Shown here: positions 41,210-52,910 of the stretch, piece after piece
How the letters are laid out: every line of letters starts with the position of its first letter
Numbering within the stretch: position 1 is the first letter of the stretch
NCBI RefSeq assembly: GCF_015278255.1
Contig: NZ_JADIJC010000001.1
Span: 310,001-374,000 of the forward strand
DNA from: Microbacterium hibisci
GTDB taxonomy: Bacteria; Actinomycetota; Actinomycetes; Actinomycetales; Microbacteriaceae
DNA length: 64,000 nucleotides
Direction: 5' to 3'
Notes under the pieces: model-generated
What the model was told of the DNA's origin: nothing
The model's input: the letters and a program-made list of their open reading frames with translations, nothing else
Databases searched by the model: none
Made by a program: the position numbers and the translations under genes

Positions 41210-41973
41210 CCGCGCACGCACTCGGCGACACCGCCGTACTCACCAGCCGGTCGCTGCGCCACATCCTGCGCAGCCCCGACACCATCATCACGACCGCGGT
41301 CACGCCGATCGCCCTGATGCTGCTGTTCGTCTACGTCTTCGGCGGGGCGATCGACACCGGTCTGAGCCAGGGGTCGTACATCGACTACATGCTGCCCGGC
41401 ATCCTGCTCATCACGATCGCGTCGGGCATCGCCTACACGGCCTACCGGCTCTTCCTCGACATGAAGGGCGGCATCTTCGAGCGGTTCCAGTCGCTGCCGA
41501 TCTCGCGGTCGGGCGTGCTGTGGGCGCACGTGCTCACCTCGCTCGTGTCGATCCTGGTGTCGCTCGCGATCGTCATCGGGGTGGCGCTCCTGATGGGATT
41601 CCGCACCGGGGCGAGCCTCGGGGCGTGGCTCGGGGTGGTCGGCATGCTGGTGCTGTTCACGCTCGCCCTGACGTGGCTGGCCGTGATCCCGGGCCTGACG
41701 GCGAAGACGGTGGACGGCGCGAGCGCGTTCTCGTACCCGCTCATCTTCCTGCCGTTCATCAGCTCGGCCTTCGTGCCGACCGAGAGCATGCCGGGTCCGG
41801 TGCAGTGGTTCGCCGAGAACCAGCCGGTGACGTCGATCGTCGACTCGATGCGGGCCCTGTTCGCCGGAGAGCCGGTCGGCTCCGACATCTGGGTCGCCAT
41901 GGCCTGGCTCGTCGGCATCCTCGTCGCCGCGTACATCGGGTCGATGGCGATCTACCGCAAGAAGATCAGCTGA
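41206..41973 (+). CDS. ABC transporter permease (DrrB/ABC-2 type)
   Basis: A 255-residue ABC-2 permease with six membrane helices. It starts with a cytosolic segment (LTSRSLRHILRSPDTI), and the SSAFVPTESMPGPVQWFAENQPVTSIVDSMRAL signature near the C-terminus is typical of daunorubicin-type exporters. The start overlaps the ATPase stop. It is the last gene of the PadR operon; a strong terminator follows. Confidence 0.92.
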   Translation: MTAHALGDTAVLTSRSLRHILRSPDTIITTAVTPIALMLLFVYVFGGAIDTGLSQGSYIDYMLPGILLITIASGIAYTAYRLFLDMKGGIFERFQSLPISRSGVLWAHVLTSLVSILVSLAIVIGVALLMGFRTGASLGAWLGVVGMLVLFTLALTWLAVIPGLTAKTVDGASAFSYPLIFLPFISSAFVPTESMPGPVQWFAENQPVTSIVDSMRALFAGEPVGSDIWVAMAWLVGILVAAYIGSMAIYRKKIS

Positions 41974-42004
41974 CCACTGCTGCTCGGCACCCCGCCGACA
42001 AGAC

Positions 42005-42041
42005 GAAGAGCGGATGCCTCGACCCGAGGCATCCGCTCTTC
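42005..42041. terminator. Palindromic terminator, copy 3 of a dispersed family
   Basis: A perfect 17-bp stem identical in its arms to 39512-39548 with an ACC loop. It lies between the convergent ABC permease and SHOCT genes. Confidence 0.85.
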
Positions 42042-42055
42042 TGATGTCTTCCCGA

Positions 42056-42445
42056 CTACGCGCCGAAGTACTGGTTGCCCAGCGCCTTGCTCTTGAGGGC
42101 GTCGAACTCGCCCTGCGTGATCGTGCCGGCGTCGAGGAGCTCCTTGGCCTTGGCGATGTCTTCGGCGGGGCTCGACGAGGCTGCCGGACGGTACTCGTCG
42201 GACTCGGGCACGACTCCCCCGCGGGCGGCCGCGGCACGCTGGGCCATGCCCTTTCCGTTGACGATGATGTAGATCAGGGCGGTCAGGAACGGCACGAACA
42301 CCAGTGCGATGATCCACAGCGCCTTGAGCCAGCCATTGAGCTTCTCGTCACGGAACAGGTCCGTGATGATCACGATCACCACGTATAGGTACGCGATGAA
42401 GTAGAAGCTCCACAGCAGGAACCAGATGAAGTCGTTGAAGAACAT
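42056..42445 (-). CDS. PLDc_N / SHOCT domain membrane protein
   Basis: A 129-residue protein with two membrane helices (residues 6-28 and 41-62) of the PLDc_N type, then a Gly/Ala/Pro linker, and a C-terminal SHOCT motif (DIAKAKELLDAGTITQGEFDALKSKAL). SHOCT is a short oligomerisation motif. Function unknown; similar proteins are common in actinobacteria. GAAGGGG precedes the ATG. Confidence 0.85.
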   Translation of the reverse strand: MFFNDFIWFLLWSFYFIAYLYVVIVIITDLFRDEKLNGWLKALWIIALVFVPFLTALIYIIVNGKGMAQRAAAARGGVVPESDEYRPAASSSPAEDIAKAKELLDAGTITQGEFDALKSKALGNQYFGA

Positions 42446-42591
42446 GGTGCCCCTTCGGCGAGAGATGGTGGCGCTAGCGTAGCGCGCCGCGAAGCGGCCG
42501 GACACGACACACCGAGACTGTGTCAACCCCGCCGGCGCGACACGTCCGCGATGCGAGGATTGCCCCTCCGGCACGAGGGGAAAGGACCCGT

Positions 42592-44223
42592 ATGCCCCAC
42601 TCCGAGATCGCCCGGACGGCACGTGAGGTCTTCGGCTGGAAGACGCTGCGCGACGGGCAGCCGGACGCGATCGCGGCGCTCGTGGCCGGTCGGGACGCCA
42701 TCGTGATCCTGCCCACCGGAGCCGGCAAGTCGGCCGTCTACCAGCTCGCGGGCTACCTGCGCGAGGGGCTGACGCTCGTGGTGTCGCCGCTCATCGCGCT
42801 GCAGGACGACCAGGTGGCGCAGCTCGCGGCGGCGCCACGCGCCCCGCGCGGCGCGGTGCTCAACTCCACGCTGTCCGATCGCGCCGCCGAGGAGCTGTGG
42901 GGCGAGCTCGCCGAGGGGCGGATCGGATGCCTCTTCCTGACGCCCGAACAGCTGGCGAAGGACGAGGTGGTCGACCGGCTGCGCGCGATCGGCGTCGGCC
43001 TGCTCGCGGTCGACGAGGCCCACTGCGTCGCGAGCTGGGGCCACGACTTCCGCCCGGACTATCTGCGGCTCGGCGCGGTGCGCGAGCGCCTCGGCGCACC
43101 GCCGATCGCCGCCCTCACGGCGACCGGGGCCGAGCCCGTGCGCGTCGAGATCGCCGACCGTCTGCGGCTCCGTGATCCCGACGTGATCGTGCGCGGCGTC
43201 GACCGCCCCAACATCGAGCTGACGGTGCGGCGGTTCGTGGGCGCCGACGACAAGCGCGGTGCCGTGATCGATTCCGTCGCGGCGGCGGCGGCGAGCGGGC
43301 CGGGGCTCCTCTACACCGCGACCCGCCGCGAGGCCGAGGAGTACGCCGCCGTGCTCGCCGAGCGCGGCACGCGCGTCGGCGTCTACCACGCGGGCCTGTC
43401 TAAGGCCGAGCGCGAGGCCGCGCATCGCGCGTTCCTCGACGACGCGGTCGACGTGGTCGTGGCCACGAACGCGTTCGGCATGGGCATCGACAAGCCCGGC
43501 GTCCGATTCGTCACCCACGCCTCGGTGCCCGAGTCGCTCGACTCGTACTACCAGGAGATCGGCCGTGCCGGGCGGGACGGGGCCGCCGCCGACGCCACGT
43601 TGTTCTACCGTCCGGAGGATCTCGGGATCAGAAAGTACTTCGTGTCGCGGACGGTCGACCGTGGCGAGGTCGCGGCCGCCTACCGTGCGGTCGCCCGCGC
43701 CGAGGGGCGGCTGTCGACGAAGGCATTGGCGGAGCGGCTCGAGATCGCACCGCGGCGTGCCCAGCACCTGGTGAACCTGCTCGTCGAGGGCGGGGCGGTG
43801 CGCGCCGAGCGGCGAGGCGCGGTGGTGGCGGCATCCGTCTCCCCTGCCGCGGCTGCCGCGGCCGCGGAGGAGGCGTCCGAGCGTCGGGAGCGGATCGAGC
43901 GGTCCCGCCTGGACGTGATGCGACGCTACGCCGAGACGCGCGACTGCCGCCGTCGCGTGCTGCTGCGCTACTTCGGCGAGGATCTCGACGGCCCATGCGG
44001 CACCTGCGACACCTGCCGGGCCGGCGTCGTGGACGACAGCGGGATCGACGAGGCGGGCGTGCCGTTCCCCACCGGATCGGCGGTCGAGCACGCGGAATGG
44101 GGCCTGGGGTCGGTCTCGGCGGTGGAGGGCGACCGTCTCACCGTGTTCTTCGAAGAACAGGGCTACAAGACGCTCGCCCTCGACACCGTCATCGAGAACG
44201 GACTGCTCAGCCGCGCGGGCTGA
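42592..44223 (+). CDS. RecQ family ATP-dependent DNA helicase with C-terminal Tudor-like module
   Basis: A 543-residue helicase: Walker A VILPTGAGKSAVYQ, DEAH box VDEAHCVASWGHDFRP, motif VI QEIGRAGRDG, then a zinc-binding domain (CRRRVLLRYF...CGTCDTC). No HRDC domain is present. The last ~50 residues (FPTGSAVEHAEWGLGSVSAV...VFFEEQGYKTL) resemble the C-terminal Tudor-like module that PcrA/UvrD uses to bind RNA polymerase. The stop lies three bases from the stop of the convergent pyruvate kinase gene. AAAGGA precedes the ATG. Confidence 0.88.
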   Translation: MPHSEIARTAREVFGWKTLRDGQPDAIAALVAGRDAIVILPTGAGKSAVYQLAGYLREGLTLVVSPLIALQDDQVAQLAAAPRAPRGAVLNSTLSDRAAEELWGELAEGRIGCLFLTPEQLAKDEVVDRLRAIGVGLLAVDEAHCVASWGHDFRPDYLRLGAVRERLGAPPIAALTATGAEPVRVEIADRLRLRDPDVIVRGVDRPNIELTVRRFVGADDKRGAVIDSVAAAAASGPGLLYTATRREAEEYAAVLAERGTRVGVYHAGLSKAEREAAHRAFLDDAVDVVVATNAFGMGIDKPGVRFVTHASVPESLDSYYQEIGRAGRDGAAADATLFYRPEDLGIRKYFVSRTVDRGEVAAAYRAVARAEGRLSTKALAERLEIAPRRAQHLVNLLVEGGAVRAERRGAVVAASVSPAAAAAAAEEASERRERIERSRLDVMRRYAETRDCRRRVLLRYFGEDLDGPCGTCDTCRAGVVDDSGIDEAGVPFPTGSAVEHAEWGLGSVSAVEGDRLTVFFEEQGYKTLALDTVIENGLLSRAG

Positions 44224-44226
44224 TGC

Positions 44227-45678
44227 TCAGAGCTCGCCCGACTTGTAGATCGGCGCCTTGCCGTGCACCGCGTCGCCGACCTTGTGGATGCGGATGTCGT
44301 TCGTCGAGCCGATGATTCCGGGAGGGGATCCCGAGATCACGACCACCTTGTCGCCGACCTTCGCCAGGTCGTTGGACAGCAGGTGATCGTCGACCTGGAT
44401 GAACATCCGGTCGGTGTGCGCCACGTGCTCGACGAGAGTGGACTGCACGCCCCACGTGAGCGCCATGCGGCGGCGGATGGCCGGCTCCGGCGTGAATCCG
44501 ATCATGGGGATGCGGGGGCGCAGACGCGACATGCGACGGGCGGTGTCGCCCGACTCGGTGAAGATGCAGAGGTACTTCGCGTCGACGAACTCCGCGACTT
44601 CGAGCGCGGCCAGCGTGATCGCGCCGCCCTGTGTGCGGGGCTTCGTCGTGAGTGGCAGGATGCGCTCGAGGCCGTGCTCCTCGGTGGACCCGATGATGCG
44701 GGCCATCGTCTCGACGGTCACGACGGGGTAATCGCCGACGCTCGTCTCACCCGACAGCATGACCGCGTCGGCGCCGTCCAGAACGGCGTTGGCGACGTCG
44801 GAGGCCTCTGCGCGGGTCGGCACCGGCGAGTGCGTCATCGACTCGAGCATCTGCGTCGCGACGATGACGGGCTTCGCCATGCGGCGGCAGAGCTCGACTG
44901 CGCGCTTCTGCACGATCGGCACCGCCTCGAGAGGCAGTTCGACAGCGAGGTCGCCGCGGGCGACCATGATGCCGTCGAACGCGTCGATGATCTCTTCGAG
45001 GTTGTCGACCGCCTGCGGCTTCTCGATCTTGGCGATGACGGGGACGTGGCGTCCCTCCTCGGCCATGATCACGTGGACGCGCTGCACGTCCTTCGCGTCG
45101 CGGACGAACGACAGGGCGATGATGTCGGCGCCGGCGCGCAGGCCCCAGCGCAGGTCGGCCTCGTCCTTCTCCGACAGCGCCGGCACGTTCACGGCGACGC
45201 CGGGCAGGTTGATGCCCTTGTTGTTCGACACCGGGCCGCCGACGACGACCTCGGTGGTGACGACGGTGCCGTCGGTCTCGAGGACCTTCACACGCACCTT
45301 GCCGTCGTCGATGAGGAGGAAGTCGCCGGCCTTGACGTCCTGCGGGAGGCCCTTGAACGTCGTGCCGACGATCTCCTTGGTCCCGAGGATGTCTTCCGTG
45401 GTGATCTTGAAGATGTCGCCCGCGGCGAGCTCGTGGGGGCCGTTCTCGAACTTGCCGAGGCGGATCTTGGGACCCTGCAGGTCGACCAGGATCGCGACGG
45501 AGCGCTCCGCGTCGTCGGCCGCCTTGCGCACATTGGCGAAGTTGTTGTCGTGGACCGAGTAGTCCCCGTGGCTCAAGTTGAAGCGGGTGACGTCCACACC
45601 GGCATCGATGATCGCGCGGACCATCTCATACGTGGATGTGGCCGGACCCAGGGTGGCGACGATCTTCGCGCGTCTCAT
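44227..45678 (-). CDS. pyk: Pyruvate kinase
   Basis: A 483-residue glycolytic enzyme. MRRAKIVATLGPATS starts the TIM barrel, IAKIEKPQAVDNLEEI and MVARGDLAVELPLEAVP carry active-site residues, and SGETSVGDYPVVTVETMARI precedes the C-terminal allosteric domain. It converts phosphoenolpyruvate and ADP to pyruvate and ATP. The ATG at 45678 is chosen because GGAGAA lies upstream; a TTG 45 bases earlier lacks such a site. A -10 box at 45723-45728 lies on the gltD stop codon. Confidence 0.96.
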   Translation of the reverse strand: MRRAKIVATLGPATSTYEMVRAIIDAGVDVTRFNLSHGDYSVHDNNFANVRKAADDAERSVAILVDLQGPKIRLGKFENGPHELAAGDIFKITTEDILGTKEIVGTTFKGLPQDVKAGDFLLIDDGKVRVKVLETDGTVVTTEVVVGGPVSNNKGINLPGVAVNVPALSEKDEADLRWGLRAGADIIALSFVRDAKDVQRVHVIMAEEGRHVPVIAKIEKPQAVDNLEEIIDAFDGIMVARGDLAVELPLEAVPIVQKRAVELCRRMAKPVIVATQMLESMTHSPVPTRAEASDVANAVLDGADAVMLSGETSVGDYPVVTVETMARIIGSTEEHGLERILPLTTKPRTQGGAITLAALEVAEFVDAKYLCIFTESGDTARRMSRLRPRIPMIGFTPEPAIRRRMALTWGVQSTLVEHVAHTDRMFIQVDDHLLSNDLAKVGDKVVVISGSPPGIIGSTNDIRIHKVGDAVHGKAPIYKSGEL

Positions 45679-45725
45679 CCGTGGTTTTCTCCGGGTAGGG
45701 GGTGTTGGCGAGTGCCTCGGCAAGC

Positions 45726-47184
<1,459 letters not shown>

Positions 47185-47192
<8 letters not shown>

Positions 47193-50100
47193 CCGTCACC
47201 TCCAGGATGCGGTTCCAGACGACGTCGCCGTCGGGGTCGAGCCCCTCGGCGACCGCCTCCTGGCGGGTCTGCAGCACCGCGGCGTAGTCGCGCGGCAGGA
47301 CCCGGACGAAGTTCGCCAGCTCGGCCTCGAAGTCGTCGAGGAGAGCCTGGGCGAGAGTCGATTCGGTCTCGGCGACGTGCTGCTCGAGCAGGTCGCGCAG
47401 GATCTCGGCGTCGCCGGAGCCCAGCTCACCGAGGACGAGCTCGCCCGAGGCGAGTGCCTCGCGGTTGACGAGCTTGCTGTCGAGGCGGTACACGTACGCG
47501 GTGCCGCCCGACATCCCGGCGCCGAGGTTGCGGCCGGTGGCGCCGAGGATGACGGCCAGGCCGCCGGTCATGTACTCCAGCGCGTGGTCGCCGACGCCTT
47601 CGACGACCGCCGTGGCACCCGAGTTGCGGACGAAGAAGCGCTCGCCCACGACACCGCGCAGGAACATGGTGCCCTGCGTCGCGCCGTAGCCGATCACGTT
47701 GCCCGCGATCACGTTCTTCGAGGCGTCGAAGGTCGCGCCGCGCGGCGGCCGGACGACGATCTGGCCGCCCGAGAGCCCCTTGCCGACGTAGTCGTTCGAG
47801 TCGCCCTCGAGGCGCAGCGTGATGCCCGCGGGCATGAAGGCGCCGAAGGACTGCCCGGCCGAGCCGGTGAGGTTGACGACGATGCTGCCCGTTCGCAGCC
47901 CGTTCTCGCCCCGCGCGCGGGTGACGTGGTGACCCAGGAGGGTGCCGACCGCGCGCTCGGTGTTGCGGATCGGCAGGTCGATCGTGATCTCGCCGCCGTT
48001 CTCGATGACGTCCTTCGCGCGCTCCAGCAGGGCGATGTCGAAGTGCTCTTCGAGCTCATGCAGCTGCGCCGTGGTGTTGCGGCGCGGCTCGTCCTCGGCG
48101 AACAGGGGGCCGTCGAGCACTGGACCGAGGTCGAGGCCGCTGGCCTTCCAGTGCGAGACCGCACCGTCGACGTCGAGAAGGTCGCTGCGTCCGATCGCCT
48201 CGTCGAGCGAGCGCAGGCCCAGTGCCGCGAGGTACTCGCGGACCTCCTCCGCGATGAACTCCATGAAGTTGACGACGAACTCGGGCTTGCCGTTGAAGCG
48301 CTCGCGCAGAACCGGGTTCTGCGTCGCGACGCCCACCGGGCAGGTGTCGAGGTGGCAGACGCGCATCATGATGCAGCCCGAGACCACGAGCGGCGCGGTC
48401 GCGAAGCCGAACTCCTCGGCGCCCAGCAGCGCGCCGATGATGACGTCGCGACCCGTCTTGAGCTGGCCGTCGACCTGCACCACCACGCGGTCGCGCATGC
48501 CGTTGAGCATGAGCGTCTGCTGGGTCTCGGCGAGGCCGAGCTCCCACGGCGTCCCGGCGTGCTTCAGCGAGTTGAGTGGGCTCGCGCCCGTGCCGCCGTC
48601 GTGACCCGAGACCAGGATGACGTCGGCCAGCGCCTTGGCGGTGCCCGCCGCGACCGCGCCGATGCCCGACTGGCTCACGAGCTTCACGTGCACGCGCGCA
48701 CTGGGGTTGGCCCGCTTGAGGTCGAAGATCAGCTGCTTGAGATCCTCGATCGAGTAGATGTCGTGGTGCGGCGGCGGGGAGATCAGTCCGACGCCGGCGG
48801 TCGCGTGACGCGTCCGCGCCACCCACGGGTAGACCTTGGTCGGCGGGAGCTGACCGCCCTCGCCGGGCTTGGCGCCCTGGGCGAGCTTGATCTGGATGTC
48901 GTCGGCCTCGGTGAGGTAGAGGCTCGTCACGCCGAAGCGTCCCGACGCGACCTGCTTGATCGAGCTGCGACGCTCCGGGTCGAGCAGGCGGTCGACGTCC
49001 TCGCCGCCCTCCCCCGTGTTCGACTTGCCGCCGATGCGGTTCATCGCGATCGCAAGGGTCTCGTGCGCCTCTTTGGAGATCGAGCCGTAGCTCATCGCAC
49101 CCGTGGAGAAGCGCTTGACGATCGAGGACACCGATTCGACCTCGTCGATTGGCACCGGCGTGCGGCCCTCGGTCTTGAGTGCGAACAGGCCGCGGAGCGT
49201 CTTCAGCTCGTTCGCCTGGTCGTCGACGAGCTTGGTGTACTCGCGGAAGATGTCGTAGCGGCGGGTCCGCGTCGAGTGCTGCAGGCGGAACACCGTGTCG
49301 GGGTTGAACAGGTGGGGCGATCCGTCGCGCCGCCACTGGTACTCGCCGCCGGTCCACAGGCGCTCGTGCGCGCGCACCGCGGCATCCTCCGGGTACGCGT
49401 ACGCATGCCGGGCGGCGTTCTCGGCCGCGATGACGTCGAGGCCGACGCCGCCGAGCTTGGACTCGGTGCCCGTGAAGTACGTGTCGACGAAGTCCTGCGA
49501 GAGGCCGACGGCCTCGAACACCTGGGCGCCGGCGTAAGACGACACGGTCGAGATGCCCATCTTCGACATGATCTTCAGCACGCCCTTGCCGAGGGCGTAG
49601 ATCAGGTTCTTGACGGCCTTCGCCGGCGCGATCCCCGTGATGAAGCCCGCGCGGACCAGGTACTCGACGGTCTCCATCGCCAGGTACGGGTTGACGGCGG
49701 AGGCGCCGTACCCGATGAGCGTGGCGATGTGGTGCACCTCTCGGACGTCGCCCGCCTCGACCACGAGGCCGCACTTCATGCGGGTCTGCTTGCGGATGAG
49801 GTGGTGGTGCACGGCCGCCAGCATCAGCAGCGACGGGATGGGCGCGAGGTCCTTGTTGGAGTCGCGGTCGGAGAGCACGATGAACTCCGCGCCGTCCTCG
49901 ATGGCCTGATCGACCTCGTGGCACATCTGCTCGAGGCGCTTCTTCATGCCCTTGTGCCCGGCCTCGACCCGGTACAGCCCGCGGATGGTGACCGAGGTGC
50001 GCCCGGGCAGCGCGGTGTCGATGTGCTGGATCTTGGCCAGCTCGTCGTTGTCGATGACCGGGAAGTCCAGCGTCACGACACGCGTGTGCTGCGGACCCCA

Positions 50101-51792
50101 CTCCAGGAGGTTGCGCTCCGGCCCCAGCCCGAGTCCGAGCGACGTCACGACCTCTTCGCGGATCGAGTCCAGCGGGGGGTTGGTCACCTGTGCGAACTGC
50201 TGGGTGAAGTAGTCGAACAGCAGGCGCGGGCGCTCGCTCAGCACCGCGACCGGGGTGTCGGAGCCCATGGCGCCCAGCGGCTCTGCGCCGGTCTGCCCCA
50301 TGGGCGTGAGGAGGATCTTGACCTCTTCCTCGGTGTACCCGAACGTGCGCTGACGGCGGGTGATCGAGGCGATCGGGTGCACGATGTGCTCGCGCTCCGG
50401 AAGGTCGGCCAGGCGCACGCGGCCCTGGTCGAGCCACTCCTGCCACGGCTCGAGATCGGCCAGCTGGGCCTTGATCTCGTCGTCCTCGATGATGCGCCGC
50501 TCGGCCGTGTCGACGAGGAACATGCGGCCGGGGCGCAGCCGCCCGCGGCGCTTGATGCGCTCGGGCTCGAAGTCCAGCACGCCGGTCTCGCTGCCGATGA
50601 CGATGAGGCCGTCGGTCGTCTCGGTCCAGCGGCCGGGCCGGAGGCCGTTGCGGTCGAGGGTGGCGCCGACGAGCGTGCCGTCGGTGAAGATGAGCGCGGC
50701 GGGGCCGTCCCACGGCTCCATCTGCATCGAGTGGTACTCGTAGAACGACCGCAGCTTGGGGTCGATGTCGGCCTGCTTCTCGTAGGCCTCGGGAACCATC
50801 ATCATGATGGCGTGCGGCAGGCTGCGGCCGGTCAGCGTGAGGAGTTCGAGCACCTCGTCGAACGACGCCGAGTCGCTCGCTCCCTCGGTGCAGATGGGGA
50901 GAAGCGGACGGATGTCGCCCAGCAGCTCCGACTCGAGCTGCGACTGGCGCGCGCGCATCCAGTTGCGGTTGCCGTTGACGGTGTTGATCTCGCCGTTGTG
51001 CGCGAGCATGCGCAGCGGCTGCGCGAGCGGCCAGGACGGGAACGTGTTGGTCGAGTAGCGCGAGTGGACGACCGCGAGCTCGGAGGCGAAGCGCTCGTCC
51101 TGCAGGTCGGGGTAGAACGGCTCGAGCTGAAGCGTGGTGACCATGCCCTTGTAGCCGAGCGTGCGCGCCGACAGCGACACGAAGTACGCGTCGAGCTCGG
51201 TGCGGGCGCGCTTGCGCAGGCGGAAGGTGCGGCGGTCGAGCGCGATGCCCGACAGCGCCGGGGCATCGCCGGTGGCGGGCCGCGAGACGAACAGCTGCTC
51301 GAAGACCGGGCGCGCCTCGAACGCCAGCTTGCCGAGGTTCTCCTCGACGGTGGGGACCTCGCGCCAGCCGAGGACGGTGAGGCCCTCGGACGCCGCGATC
51401 CGCTCGATGCCCGCCTTCTGCGCGGCGCGCGCGTCATCGTCGCGCGGCAGGAACACCATGCCCGCGGCGTACTCCCCCACCGGCGGGAGCTCGAAGCCGA
51501 CGACGGCGCGCAGGAACGCGTCCGGCATCTGGGTGAGGATGCCGGCGCCGTCGCCCGTGCCCGCGTCGGAGCCGATCGCACCGCGGTGCTCGAGGTTGCG
51601 CAGCGCCGTGAGCGCCAGGTCGATGATGTCGTGCCCGGCTTCGCCGCGGAGCGTCGCGACCATGGCGAGGCCGCAGGCGTCCTTCTCGAATGCCGGGTTG
51701 TACATGCCCTGCTTCTGCGGGAACCCGGCGCGGCCGGACGAAACAGGGGTGATCGCCTCGGAAGAGGCGCTGTGACGGGGGCTCGAAGCCAT
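47185..51792 (-). CDS. gltB: Glutamate synthase large subunit
   Basis: A 1535-residue enzyme: a short propeptide ending at [14 protein letters not shown], where Cys becomes the N-terminal amidotransferase nucleophile; the central domain; the FMN-binding synthase domain with GEGGEDVDR; the 3Fe-4S cluster motif [13 protein letters not shown]; and a C-terminal beta-helix. It makes two glutamates from glutamine and 2-oxoglutarate. The ATG 51792 is preferred over a TTG 27 bases earlier. The gene is followed by gltD with overlap. Confidence 0.96.
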
Positions 51793-51867
51793 ACCTACCG
51801 TCCTCACGTTGATAGTCAAGATGGGACGACGTCGGCCCTGGGCGCGCTCCTCGGGGGGTGAGCGGCG

Positions 51868-52842
51868 TTAGTTCGTGGCAGGAGTGCTTGTGGCGCTGGC
51901 CCCTTCGACCTCGGACGTCGGGGGTTCGCTGACGTCGACGAAGTCGTCGGTGTTGTTCTGCGATTGTACAGCCTGTCCACCGTTCCACTCGCGGCCGGAC
52001 ACATAGGGTGACGGCTCCAGGCCCGGGTGCCGCCGCTTCTGCACGAAGAAGATCGCGAGACCGAGGACGACCCCGAGGATCGCCGCCCACACGTTGGTGC
52101 GCAGGCCCAGGAAGATGTCGCTCGGGTCGATCCGGATCGACTCCCACACGATGCGGCCGGCGCTGTACCAGACGAGGTACAGGCCGAAGAGGCGGCCCCA
52201 CTGGAGTCGGAACCGGCGGCCGACCCACACGAGGAAGGCGACGCCCAGCACGTTCCAGATGACCTCGTAGAGGAAGGTCGGGTGGAACAGCGTGCCCTCG
52301 GGCAGCCCGATCGGCCAGGCGGGGTTCGGGTAGTCGATCTCGAGGCCCCACGGGACGTCGGTCGGCAGGCCGTACAGCTCCTGGTTGAACCAGTTGCCGA
52401 AGCGGCCGATCGCCTGGGCCAGCAGCAGTCCGGGCGCCAGTGCGTCGGCGAACGTCCAGAAGCGGATGCCGGTCCACCGGCAGCCGAGCCATGCACCGAT
52501 CGCGCCGCCGATGAGGGCGCCGTAGATCGCGATGCCGCCCTCCCAGATGTAGAGCGCCGACCAGGGATCCGCACCCTCGCCGAAGTAGAAGTTCCAGTGC
52601 GTCAGCACGTGGTAGATCCGGGCGGTGATGATCGCGAGCGGCACGGCGAGCAGGGCGATGTCGATGACGACCCACGGCTCGGCCCCGCGCTTGGTGAGGC
52701 GGGCGTTGGTCCACAGCACCGCGACGATGATGCCCGTGATGATGCACAGCGCGTAGATGTGGATCCGCAGGGGGCCGATGTCGAAGTAGCTGATCTCCGG
52801 GCTCGGAATGCTGGCGACGACGCTCGCGGCGGCGTTGATCAT
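51868..52842 (-). CDS. lgt: Prolipoprotein diacylglyceryl transferase
   Basis: A 324-residue membrane protein with about seven helices. The Lgt signature GRFGNWFNQELYGLPTDVPWGLEI is intact, with the essential Arg and His/Asn residues around it. Lgt adds diacylglycerol to the lipobox Cys of lipoproteins such as the protein encoded at 19506-20093. The polar C-terminal tail of about 60 residues is longer than in proteobacterial Lgt. A -10 box on the trpA stop codon suggests a separate promoter. Confidence 0.95.
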   Translation of the reverse strand: MINAAASVVASIPSPEISYFDIGPLRIHIYALCIITGIIVAVLWTNARLTKRGAEPWVVIDIALLAVPLAIITARIYHVLTHWNFYFGEGADPWSALYIWEGGIAIYGALIGGAIGAWLGCRWTGIRFWTFADALAPGLLLAQAIGRFGNWFNQELYGLPTDVPWGLEIDYPNPAWPIGLPEGTLFHPTFLYEVIWNVLGVAFLVWVGRRFRLQWGRLFGLYLVWYSAGRIVWESIRIDPSDIFLGLRTNVWAAILGVVLGLAIFFVQKRRHPGLEPSPYVSGREWNGGQAVQSQNNTDDFVDVSEPPTSEVEGASATSTPATN

Positions 52843-52904
52843 GGGAGAACCGTGTCCTTGCTGGATCCGTGCTGGGCGTGCCGGCGGTGGCCGCCGACCT
52901 CAGA

Positions 52905-52910
52905 AGTCTA
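52905..52910 (-). promoter_or_regulatory. -10 box for lgt built on the trpA stop codon
   Basis: On the minus strand the trpA stop TAG (52908-52910) is the first half of TAGACT. A leader of about 60 bases follows. Confidence 0.45.

Noticed and set aside
44221..44229. A terminator between convergent recQ and pyk
   Set aside because: The stops are three bases apart and no inverted repeat is visible; any termination must occur inside the opposite gene.
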